From DATKLX01 sp035542155 (lineage in GTDB: Bacteria > Chloroflexota > Anaerolineae > Anaerolineales > Anaerolineaceae): a stretch of DNA of 9,987 bases. This document shows positions 1 to 7,700 of the stretch, one piece after another. The translations under genes were made by a program, and so were the position numbers. Under the pieces are notes generated by a model. The model ran no database searches, was not told the origin of the DNA, and worked only from the letters and a program-made list of their open reading frames with translations. The DNA is taken from positions 1 through 9,987 of the forward strand of contig DATKLX010000112.1 in the NCBI GenBank assembly GCA_035542155.1, given 5' to 3'. The first letter of the stretch is position 1. The number at the start of each line of letters is the position of its first letter.

Positions 1-1
1 A

Positions 2-67
2 GTGTTGGGGGGATCGAGCGGTGCTCAAAACAAACAACAGCAGCGACTGCTGAACATAATAGATTAA
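2..67 (+). CDS. Possible C-terminal tail of a gene entering from the left edge
   Basis: Frame 2 is open from the window edge to a TAA at 65-67 and would encode a 21-residue tail rich in Gln and small residues, ending RLLNIID. The fragment is too short to identify. Frame 1 is also open from the edge, to a TAA at 268-270 (89 codons), but its translation has a patchy, Cys- and Ser-rich composition that does not look like a conserved protein. Which frame, if either, is coding cannot be decided without sequence to the left. This is an edge guess, listed only so the left boundary is not read as empty. Confidence 0.2.
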   Translation: MLGGSSGAQNKQQQRLLNIID

Positions 68-212
68 GTGACTATAGGGTAACCGAGTATGGCAGGGATG
101 TCAAGGTAAAGAAGATGGAGATCTGCACGACTTTCTTCTCGTTGGACAACTTGCGCAGCAGACCCACGCGGGGGGTTTACTCGGTCCGCTCACTCTCCCG
201 GAAGGACTGTGG

Positions 213-239
213 AGCGTCCCCTTGGGATACCGGGACGCT
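213..239. other. Perfect 8-bp inverted repeat in the left non-coding region
   Basis: AGCGTCCC (213-220) is exactly complementary to GGGACGCT (232-239) across an 11-base loop. No T-run follows on either strand, so it is not a standard intrinsic terminator. It is the only strong secondary structure in positions 68-313, where I found no convincing gene. It could belong to an untranslated region or a small RNA, or be a chance GC-rich hairpin. Confidence 0.3.
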
Positions 240-313
240 GTGCGCTGAATTGTCTTTACTCCACTTTTAAAAAACCACACCGGGCAGGGGACGGGGGCGT
301 TGGCGGACATTGA

Positions 314-322
314 TGGTATAAT
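314..322 (+). promoter_or_regulatory. Extended -10 promoter upstream of the CarD-like gene
   Basis: TGG followed by a perfect TATAAT (317-322) matches the TGnTATAAT extended -10 consensus for the housekeeping sigma factor. No good -35 hexamer sits at the usual distance, as is common for extended -10 promoters. Transcription would begin near position 329. I see no comparable -10 between the terminator at 358-388 and the regulator gene, so this is the best candidate promoter for that gene, provided the polymerase reads through the terminator. Confidence 0.6.
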
Positions 323-357
323 TAGTTTACGGTTCCTAGGATCAATTGGTCTCCATC

Positions 358-388
358 GCCAGTCCTTATGAGGACTGGCTTTTTTCTT
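358..388 (+). terminator. Strong intrinsic terminator in the leader of the CarD-like gene
   Basis: GCCAGTCCT (358-366) and AGGACTGGC (371-379) form a perfect 9-bp stem with a TATG loop. Six T residues follow at once (380-385), then C and TT. This is a canonical rho-independent terminator for plus-strand transcription. It lies about 30 bases after the predicted start site near 329, so a terminated RNA would be about 55-60 nt. Alternatively it ends a transcript from left of the window. Downstream, AGGAC (413-417) and GTCCT (421-425) could pair with parts of the terminator stem, so a competing fold is possible but unproven. Confidence 0.85.
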
Positions 389-461
389 CCCGCTTTCCAA
401 TTTCCCGCTGGAAGGACGGGGTCCTGAGGAACGGTAAGGCAGGCCGGGAAAGGAGGCGAGA

Positions 462-965
462 ATGGACTTCCGTGTGGGTGATCCTGTCATTCACTGGACC
501 TATGGTTTTGGGGAGATCCTCCGAATGGAGGAAAGAAATTTACCCGGCCAGGCGGCCCACTATTATGTGGTCCAGGTCCGGGATTTAACCATCTGGGTCC
601 CGGTGGACGAAGAGCTGACAAACCGCCTGCGTACGCCTACCCCGGAGGGCAAGTTTAAGAAGCTGTTCGACATCCTAGGCAGCCCAAGCGAAACGCTCTC
701 GAAAGATCGACTCGAGCGCAGGACGCATCTGTTGAACGAGTTGAAAGACGCAAGCGCCGAGGCAAACTGCCGGGTCATTCGTGACCTGACCTCCCACCAG
801 CAGATGTACCAGCTCAACGACCACGATGTGCTGGTTTTGAAACGGGCTCTGGATTCCCTTCTAGGCGAGTGGACGTTTTCCCTTTCTGTTCCGCGAGCGC
901 AGGCCGAGATCGAGCTGCATCGCCTTTTGAAACATCAGCCTCGCAGCAGCGGCATAAAATTGTAA
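462..965 (+). CDS. CarD/CdnL-family RNA polymerase-binding transcription regulator
   Basis: The product is 167 residues, about the usual length of stand-alone CarD/CdnL proteins. Residues 1-50 fit the RNA-polymerase-interacting Tudor-like domain: F-x-VGD-x-VIH near the start, a YGFGEI turn, then YYVV and a VPVDE strand. Residues 60-157 look helical like the C-terminal DNA-binding domain, and the VIRDL segment (105-109) aligns with VVRDL of mycobacterial CarD. Family members bind the polymerase beta subunit and stabilise the open promoter complex. The start is set by AAAGGAGG at 449-456, five bases before the ATG. One oddity: in my by-eye alignment the conserved wedge Trp of the second domain (W85 in M. 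tuberculosis CarD) falls on Arg83/Leu84, and there is no Trp between residues 46 and 136. Expression probably depends on the promoter at 314-322 and on passing the terminator at 358-388. The family call is firm; true CarD versus a divergent relative is open. Confidence 0.85.
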   Translation: MDFRVGDPVIHWTYGFGEILRMEERNLPGQAAHYYVVQVRDLTIWVPVDEELTNRLRTPTPEGKFKKLFDILGSPSETLSKDRLERRTHLLNELKDASAEANCRVIRDLTSHQQMYQLNDHDVLVLKRALDSLLGEWTFSLSVPRAQAEIELHRLLKHQPRSSGIKL

Positions 966-1027
966 TGGGGCTTTCGTGCAACAGGGAAAGCATGCCGGAC
1001 GGTATCGATCAACGAATTGGAGGCATC

Positions 1028-1266
1028 ATGGATGAAAAACAGATCCTCTTGAAGGTGGTCGAAGGATACGTACGGACGGGCAGTACGAAGGACGGCGAAG
1101 TTAAGGTGACCTGCTTGCAAAATAATAAGACCTCGTGCGTGGAACAGATCGATGGGGAGGGGCGGTCCGTGTGCTGGACGAGTTCAGCATGGACGGGAAG
1201 GTAATCCGGGCGGAGTACAGCGCGCGCAGCAAGACTGTCTATGTCAGTTTGATCGGGGCCGGTTAG
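1028..1266 (+). pseudogene. Small unrecognised gene broken by an apparent -1 frameshift
   Basis: A start ATG at 1028 has GGAGG at 1019-1023 with 4-base spacing, and opens a frame beginning MDEKQILLKVVEGYV that stops at 1202-1204 (58 residues). From about 1159 the reading signal moves to another frame, which continues VLDEFSMDGKVIRAEY and ends SLIGAG at a TAG (1264-1266). Third codon positions in this second stretch (1171-1263) are strongly G/C, as in real genes here. Adding one G to the GGGG run at 1159-1162 joins the two into a 79-residue protein with no other change. I do not recognise the family; it has no signal peptide or membrane segment, and two Cys residues near the middle. It follows the CarD-like gene by 62 bases on the same strand and precedes a terminator, so the two may form one transcript. 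A sequencing error, a real mutation, or programmed frameshifting could explain it. An upstream in-frame ATG at 992 is a weaker start. Confidence 0.6.
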
Positions 1267-1272
1267 TCTCCC

Positions 1273-1295
1273 CCGGGATGGGCGAACCGCCCCGG
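1273..1295 (+). other. GC-rich hairpin just after the small gene
   Basis: GGGCG (1280-1284) pairs with CGCCC (1288-1292) over a 3-base loop, and an outer CCG/CGG pair is possible around a GAT bulge. It starts within ten bases of the TAG at 1264-1266 and lacks a T-run. It could protect the mRNA 3' end ahead of the terminator at 1322-1351, or be incidental. Confidence 0.25.
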
Positions 1296-1321
1296 ATTCA
1301 ATGGGGTCCTTTAAACAAAAT

Positions 1322-1351
1322 AGGCGCGTCCAGGTAGGATGCGCCTTTCTT
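1322..1351. terminator. Probable bidirectional intrinsic terminator
   Basis: AGGCGCGTCC (1322-1331) pairs with GGATGCGCCT (1337-1346), with one G-T wobble, around an AGGTA loop. On the plus strand it runs into TTTCTT. On the minus strand the A-rich stretch at 1313-1321 reads as TATTTTGTTT after the hairpin. It is therefore placed to end both the rightward CarD-like/small-gene transcript and the leftward transcript of the repeat protein, and possibly of the glucan synthase. Confidence 0.7.
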
Positions 1352-1448
1352 GGCGCGCACGGGGGTGGGATGCGGGGTAAAGACGTTCCCGGGTGGGGAG
1401 CTGGTAAGCGTGAAATCGGCGTTCCATTGGGGGGCTGTAGCGGCGCGC

Positions 1449-1670
1449 CTACCCCTTTTGCTGCTTGCGTTTCAGCCCTTCTTCCTGTTCCAGCTGTTCC
1501 TTCTGGCGCTGTTTGCGCTTCTCTTCCAGCTGCTGCTCCAGCTGCTGCTGCTCCAGTTGGCGTTGTTTGCGCTCCTGTTCCTGCTGCTGCTCCAGCTGCT
1601 GCTGTTCCTGCTGGCGCTCTTTTCGTTCTTTTTCCTGTTCACCCTGTTGGGTTTTTTGTCCTTCGCTCAT
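1449..1670 (-). CDS. Short Gln/Glu/Lys/Arg-rich helical repeat protein, function unknown
   Basis: The product is 73 residues and almost entirely Q, E, K, R and L. After a leader starting MSEGQKTQQG, residues 15-73 are an 18-residue repeat: two full units that match at 14 of 18 positions, a third unit shortened to 16, and a partial fourth beginning KRKQQ. Such composition predicts a long exposed alpha-helix, either a coiled coil or a charged single helix; the few Leu residues do not form a clean heptad pattern. There are two tandem ATGs (1673 and 1670). GGAG at 1680-1677 is three bases from the first and six from the second, so 1670 is the better start. The gene lies 97 bases after the glucan synthase stop on the same strand with no obvious terminator between, and ends about 100 bases before the bidirectional terminator. 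The ribosome site and strand placement favour a real gene over chance low complexity. I do not recognise a family, and a functional link to the synthase is only inferred from position. Confidence 0.6.
   Translation of the reverse strand: MSEGQKTQQGEQEKERKERQQEQQQLEQQQEQERKQRQLEQQQLEQQLEEKRKQRQKEQLEQEEGLKRKQQKG
1452..1628 (-). repeat. 54-base tandem repeat inside the Q/E-rich gene
   Basis: Reading the minus strand, units lie at 1628-1575, 1574-1521, 1520-1473 (two codons shorter) and 1472-1452 (partial). On the plus strand each unit shows a GGCGnTGTTTGCG-type segment followed by CTGCTGCTCCAG blocks. Because the period is 18 codons, unit gain or loss keeps the frame, so copy number may vary between strains. 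Confidence 0.7.
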
Positions 1671-1723
1671 CATGTTCTCCTTCTTGAAAACGGGTCTGTT
1701 TCGAATTCCTGGCGCATTTTAAC

Positions 1724-1735
1724 TTTGAAATCAAA
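1724..1735. promoter_or_regulatory. 12-base palindrome in the AT-rich gap before the repeat-protein gene
   Basis: TTTGA, two A residues and TCAAA form a perfect 5+5 inverted repeat in the 97-base gap between the synthase stop and the repeat-protein start. The gap is notably AT-rich compared with its surroundings. It has the form of a small dimer-binding operator, but no well-spaced -35/-10 pair was found around it on the minus strand, so a regulatory role is speculative. Confidence 0.2.
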
Positions 1736-1767
1736 TTCATTTTACACCACGGGACACGAGATCATGC

Positions 1768-4700
1768 CTATCGTTTTTTGCCAACTTTTTTCCTCTCGAG
1801 GGGAATGGCGGAGCCCATCAACACGCGGACCTCGTATTGGTGTCCATCATCGCTCAGTGGAATCCGGTTATCAGGTAAGGGGATTCCGTTGAGCAGGATC
1901 TGCCGGATGCCGCGATTGAAGCCCTCTGGGTTCTCGACACGGATCAGGTAGGGTGTCCTACCGAACCGGTAGGTGAGCTGGAACCCCGGCCAATTCCCGG
2001 GAATGCAGGGGTCGAACTTCAACGTATCTCCCACTCGGGTGAGACCCAAGATGGCTTCGATGCCCAGGCGGTACATCCAGCCTGCAGAGCCGGTGTACCA
2101 GGTCCAGCCGCCCGTTCCGATAAATGGGGGTTGGCTGTAGACGTCGGCGGCAATCCCATAAGGCTCGACCCTGTAGCGCCTCGCTTTTTCGGGCGTGTCG
2201 GCGTGATAGATGGGGTTCAGCAGGCGGAAAAGCTCCCCGGCGCGATCCCCCTGACCGAGCATGGCAAAAGCCCAGGCAACCCAGATGGCGGCATGGGTGT
2301 ACTGCCCGCCGTTTTCGCGTACACCCGGGGCATAGCCCTGGATGTAGCCGGGGTCGCGGCCTGTTTTGTCAAAAGGAGGCGCGAGCAAAAGGATCAATTG
2401 GTCGTCCTCCCGGATCAGGAGCTGGTCGACGGATTCCATCGCCCGGGCTGCCCGCTCCGGGTCGGCGGCTTGCGATAGAACCGCCCAGGATTGGGCAATC
2501 GAATCGATCCGGCATTCGTCGTTCTCGCTTGAGCCCAGCCGGGCGCTGTCGTCATAGAAGGCGCGCAGGTACCAGTTCCCGTCCCAGGCGTGCAGCTCCA
2601 GCGCTCGCGCCAGGCGGGCTGCCTGCTGGCGATAGGGCTCCGGGTCGTCCTTCATCAATAAGCACAGCGAGCTGAAACGCGTCAGGGTGGCGTGCAGGAA
2701 CCAGCCCAGCCAGACGCTCTCGCCGCGCCCTTGCCAGCCGACCCGGTTCATGCCGTCGTTCCAATCGCCGGAGCCCATCAGCGGCAGCCCGTGTACACCT
2801 GCCGTCGCGCCCTTTTCCACTGCCCGGCGGCAATGTTCATAAAGTGGTTCCCCCTCGGACGCAGGTTCATATTGACCGTAACGTTCGGTTTCCTCCGGCT
2901 TGAGCGCTTCTCCCTTAAGAAAGGGGATTCTCTCATCCAGGATGGACACATCCCCGCTGGCGGCGACGTATTCCGCGGTGACGAAAGGCAACCAGAGCAG
3001 GTCATCCGAATAGCGGGTGCGCACCCCCCGCCCGGATGGCGGGTGCCACCAATGCAGGACGTCGCCAGCCTCGAATTGGCGGCGGGCGGCGTTCAAGATT
3101 TGCTCACGCGCCAGCCCCGGCCGGGTGTGCAACGCGGCCAGCACGTCCTGGAGCTGGTCCCGGAACCCGAAAGCACCGCCGGATTGGTACAGCGCCGACC
3201 GCCCCCACAGGCGACAGCTGATCGTCTGGTAGAGCAGCCAGCGGTTGAGCATCAGGTCCATGCCCGGGTCGGGCGTCTGGACGGTGATCCCGGTCAGGAG
3301 GTCGTCCCAAAGATGTTGGACAGCCTGCCAGGCCAGCTCAATTTGACCTTGAGCCTGGTATTTGGCGATCAGCGCTAGGCTCTCCTCCCGGCTGCTCCCC
3401 TCGCCGAGCAGAAAAAAGACTTCTTCCACCCCGCCGGGGGCAAGATCGACATGCAGCTGGATCGCAGCGCAGGGGTCCAGCCCGGCGCGCACCGTGCTCG
3501 CCAGCCCGATCCGTCCGAGGGCGGCTGGGGTACGCAGGCTGCCCAGTCGGCCCAAAAACTCGCTGCGATCTGCGGTCAGGCCGTGAGGTTTTTTGCTGGC
3601 AGCCAGGAAGGCGGCGCGCTCGCCAAACTCGGCGTTGTAGCGGTTGCCCGCCAGCAGGGCGTGCCGGGCGGGGTCGAACTCAGGCACGACATAAGCCTGA
3701 TTTGGCTCCCGGGCGGCGCCCAGCACCCATTCGGCGTAGGATGTCACGGTGATGCGCCGCGGCCGATTCCACAAGTTTTCCAGGCGCAGGTGGGCAATTT
3801 TCACCGGCGCGTCAGCCGCGGCGAACAGGCGCAGGAGCTGGTTCAGGCCGTGACTCTGGCTCTCAAAGGTCGAATAGCCTGCCCCGTGCCGGATTGTACA
3901 GGCGCTCTCCGCCCCGGCTGGCAGGGGGGTCGGCGACCAGACCAGCCCGGTCTCTTCGTCCCGCAGATAGAGCGCCTCTCCCGGCATGTCCGCCAGCGGG
4001 TCATTCCGCCAGGGTGTCAGCCGGTTCTCGCCACTGTTGCCGGCCCAGGTGAAACCGGATCCGGCTTCGGAGACCAGGAAGCCAAACTGTGGGTTGGCGA
4101 TCACGTTCACCCACGGGCGGGGCGTGTTCTGGCCGGGTTGGAGAAAGAGCACGTACTCCCGGCCGTCCGGGCTGAAGCCTCCCAGGCCGTTGTCCATCCG
4201 CAGGCCGGTCGGTCGCCTCAGCGGGGGTGTCGGTTCGGGGTCCTGCGCAATGGCGAGCGACGGCGTGAAGGCCGGCAGGCGGATGGGGGCTGCGGTCAGG
4301 CGCCTGGCGTGTTCCGCCAAGGTCCCCTTGGTTTGATCCAGAATAACGCCGGCAATCGCCTCCAGCAAAATCCGGTCGTCTTTCGGCATCTGGTCGCTGC
4401 GCAACAGGAAGATGCCGTCACGCTGGTTCAACCACGCATCCGCACCCAGGAGGGTGATCTGGCGTTGGATTTGATTGTGCAAGTCCATCGCATAACCCGT
4501 ATCCTGCTCGTTCAGGATGACCAGGTTGATCTTGATCCGCCGGTTGCGCCAGTAGGTGTAAGCCTGTAAGGCTTCCAATAATAGCGGGCTGTCGCCTTCT
4601 TCGCGAACCCGCACGAGCAGGACCGGATAATCCCCGGAGATGCCGTAAGCCCATAAGCCGGACTGCCCCTTCACGTTTTTCTCCAGGACCTCCGGGGCCG

Positions 4701-7700
4701 CGCGCAGGGCTTCGGACGGATAGAGCAGAGCGGACAGGAGCTGCTGAATATGCTCCACTGCAGCGGTATTCAGCCCCAGGTCGACCAGCTCCCTTTCGCC
4801 GTGAGCGCGCGCTTCGTCGAAGGCGCGGTTGATAGCCTGCATCGACTGGTAGCGGGTCACCAGCTCCAGCGCTTCCGTGCGGGAGGCTGCCGCCAGGGTG
4901 ATAAAAGTGACCTGGGCCCGGGTGTGCGGCTTCAGGTCGATTTCCTGTGCCAGGGACAGAATCGGGTCGAGCGTCCTGCGAGGTAATCCCGGTTCCGGTT
5001 CGGGACCGATCGTTCCGGAAAGGTGGCTTTCCTTTCCCTGGAGGGCGGCAGGCGTCCTTGGTGTTTGTCCGCGTCCCAGGAAGCAGGCCCGGTCGCTCTC
5101 GTATTCACCGGTGACTTTATGACCCGCTTCGACCACCAGGGCGTGGGCAAGGAAAACAGGCTTTTCATCTGCCGAGCGGAGGCGGCGGTGGAACAGGAGC
5201 GCATTCCCGTCCGAAAGATATTCGCTCTCGATAAAAAGTTTGTTGAAAGCCGGATGGCGCCGGTCGTCGGCCTGCGGGGCGAGCACGACCTCGCCGTAGC
5301 TGGTCACCTTCAGCCGCCGTTGCCGGTCGCTGTCATTCAGGAGCGTCACCCGGCGGATCTCAACATCGTCCGCCCCGACAGTGATCTCGGTGTGCAGGGA
5401 AACTCCCCGGTCCCAGCGACGGAACTCGACCTTATACGGGTAGAACAGGATTTCCTGGTTTTCAGGTGGACATCCGGTCGGTTGGCATGCCGCCGACCAG
5501 AGCTCACCACTCTCCAGGTCCTGGAGATAGATCCACGTTCCCCAGGCGTCCAGGGTCGCATCCGCCTGCCAGCGTGTCAGGGCCAGATCCTCCCACTGGC
5601 TGTATCCACCTCCGGCATTGGTGATCAGGACGCCGTAGCGTCCCTGGGAAAGGAATTGAACCTGCGGAATGGGGCTGTCCACCGGAACGCGCCAGGGGAG
5701 AAGCGCCACGGACCTTTGGCTTGCTCGCACTTCCAGCGGTTCTTCCGGATGTGGATATTCGATATGCGGATTTTGCGGGATCTTTTCCTGCAGGAGCAGT
5801 TCAACACTTTGGATGCGTTCATCGGCGTGGAAACGCCGGACCATGCCATCATTCGACAGGTAATTACAGGCAGCCAACAGGATCATGCCTTGGTGATGGG
5901 CCATATAGGATTGGACGATGGCGTGCTGCAGGTCCGGCGCCAGGCGTGCCCTGGTGTAATCGAGCGCTTCGTAAAAACCAAACCGGCCGAGCATTTTCAG
6001 ATTTTCCAGGCGCGCCATGTTGGCCAGCACGGCTTGTGGTTGCAGGGAGAGCCCGATCAGTGACGCATACGGGGCAACGACGACTTCCTCGGAGAGGTCG
6101 CGTTTGTAACCCAGGTCGGGCACACCGAAGGCGCGGTATTGGTAGTTCAGGCTGGCATCGAAGGCGAAGTAACCCGATTCGGACGCACCCCAGGGAATGT
6201 GCTTTTGGTGAGCGTAACTCATTTGGGCATCGATGGCAGCATGGCAGCTGTCGGACAGAAATGTCCCCTCGTAATTCCTGGTAAACAGCGCCGGCATGAG
6301 ATATTCGAACATGGTGCCATTCCAGGAGAGCAACACCTGTTTCCCATCCACCCGCGTGACAGGCCGTCCCAGATGCAGCCAGTGGCTTTGGGGGACGTCG
6401 CCTTTTGCGATGGCGATCAGGCTGGCAATGCGCGCCTCGGAGGCGAGCAAATCATAATAACTTGTATCGAGCTTATCGGTCGTGGCGTTGTATCCGATGT
6501 GGAACACGCGGCGTTGTTCGTCAAACAGGAATTTGAAATCCATCGCCTCGAGATAACGGTCTGCCTGCCTCGCCAGATCGCGATATCCGACCAGGAGGGT
6601 CTCTGTTCTTAACATGGCGGACGTCAGATCCTCGTCCAGCTTCCGACACCAGTCGCGCGTCTCCTGGACCAGGTCTGCAGAATCCGGACTGCCATCCAGT
6701 CGGGTTCCTAACCGGGCCAGGGCACTTTTAATCGCCTCGTAGGTCACTGCCGCTTCCCCGAGGGGCGGGAGGCTGGTAGGGAGACCCTCCAGAAAATCCT
6801 GCCAGGCATGCAGGGCTGGATGTCCCGCCTGGGCAAACAGCCTTGGCGGCTGATTCAGAGCACTCAACCAGGGTGCCAGTAATTTGATATTGCGCTGCAT
6901 GCTGATCAATTGATGCAGCAGCCCATCCAGATAGAGCTGCAGATCGTTCAAGGTTTCCTGATCCAGATTGGGATGGTCGCCGCCAAGAAATTCCATCACG
7001 TGCCGGGATATCCGATACCGCCCATCGCTGACGAGCCAGGCGAGAAAGCTGGTCCACGCCCCGGGATTGTCCTGGACGGCGGTGATGCGTCTGCAAATGC
7101 CCTGCAGCTCAACCTCGAAGGGTTCGAAGGCCGAGCCGGAGTTGTTGCTGTCCAGCTCTTTCAATATGTTGGAAAGGATATCCATGAGGACGAGCAATCC
7201 CTGCCATTGCTGTGGGCCAACGATGGGTGCATCCGCCAGGGCGAGGCAGCCTTGTTTGAGCGCGATGAGGCAGGCGGCCAGGTTGCCGCTGTCGACCGTC
7301 GAGATATAACGGGGCGGCAGGGGGGCCAACGTCTGCGTGTCATACCAGTTCAACAGGTGACCGCGGTAATGTTCCAGCGCATCCATATTCTCGAAAGTGG
7401 AGCGCAAACGTACGGCCAGTTCGAAAAGGCCGAAATAACCCAGATCATAGGCCGACAAAATGGACAACAAGAACAGGCCGATGTTGGTCGGGGTCGTATA
7501 ATGGGCGACGTTGCCGCGCGGGTTTTCTTGGAAATGATCAGGGGGCAACCAGTGATCATCCGGACCGGCAAATTGTTCGAAGAACGCCCAGGTACGCCTG
7601 GCCAGGCGCCGGACCTGATTGTACTGGACTTCGGATAGCGGCGCGGACGTGTGCATGATGGGCTGGCTGATCCAGTAAGCGACCTGGGGAGCAAGGCTCC

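Noticed and set aside
38..52. CAGCAG-CGA-CTGCTG hairpin, followed on the minus strand by a T-rich stretch
   Set aside because: It could pass for a minus-strand terminator, but no minus-strand gene lies upstream of it and the stem is only 6 bp; probably chance.
101..490. Minus-strand 129-codon ORF
   Set aside because: It starts inside the CarD-like gene, crosses the terminator and promoter, and its Ser/Pro/Arg-rich translation has no recognisable features.
992..1027. Upstream in-frame ATG at 992 as the start of the small gene
   Set aside because: The ATG at 1028 has a better-placed GGAGG; the 12 extra residues (MPDGIDQRIGGI) add no recognisable feature. Not fully excluded.
1452..1628. Tandem repeats considered as a CRISPR array
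   Set aside because: The repeats are directly adjacent with no unique spacers, have an 18-codon period, and are part of a translated low-complexity protein.
1674..1767. Promoter for the repeat-protein gene in the AT-rich gap
   Set aside because: TAAAAT-like hexamers occur on the minus strand, but none has a plausible -35 at 16-18 bases, so no promoter is called.
1301..1892. Plus-strand ORFs rich in Leu/Phe (1350-1892) and Ala/Pro (1301-1687) that look like membrane proteins
   Set aside because: They are the reverse reading of the Gln/Glu repeat gene (CAG/GAG codons read backwards give CTG/CTC). They lack good ribosome sites, and the first overlaps the synthase 3' end.
3451..4569. Plus-strand 372-codon ORF opposite the synthase
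   Set aside because: Antisense shadow of a GC-rich gene: it overlaps a continuous, motif-rich coding frame and its Gly/Arg/Pro/Gln-rich translation resembles no family. The same applies to the plus-strand ORFs at 5023-6063, 6910-7638 and 2692-3378.
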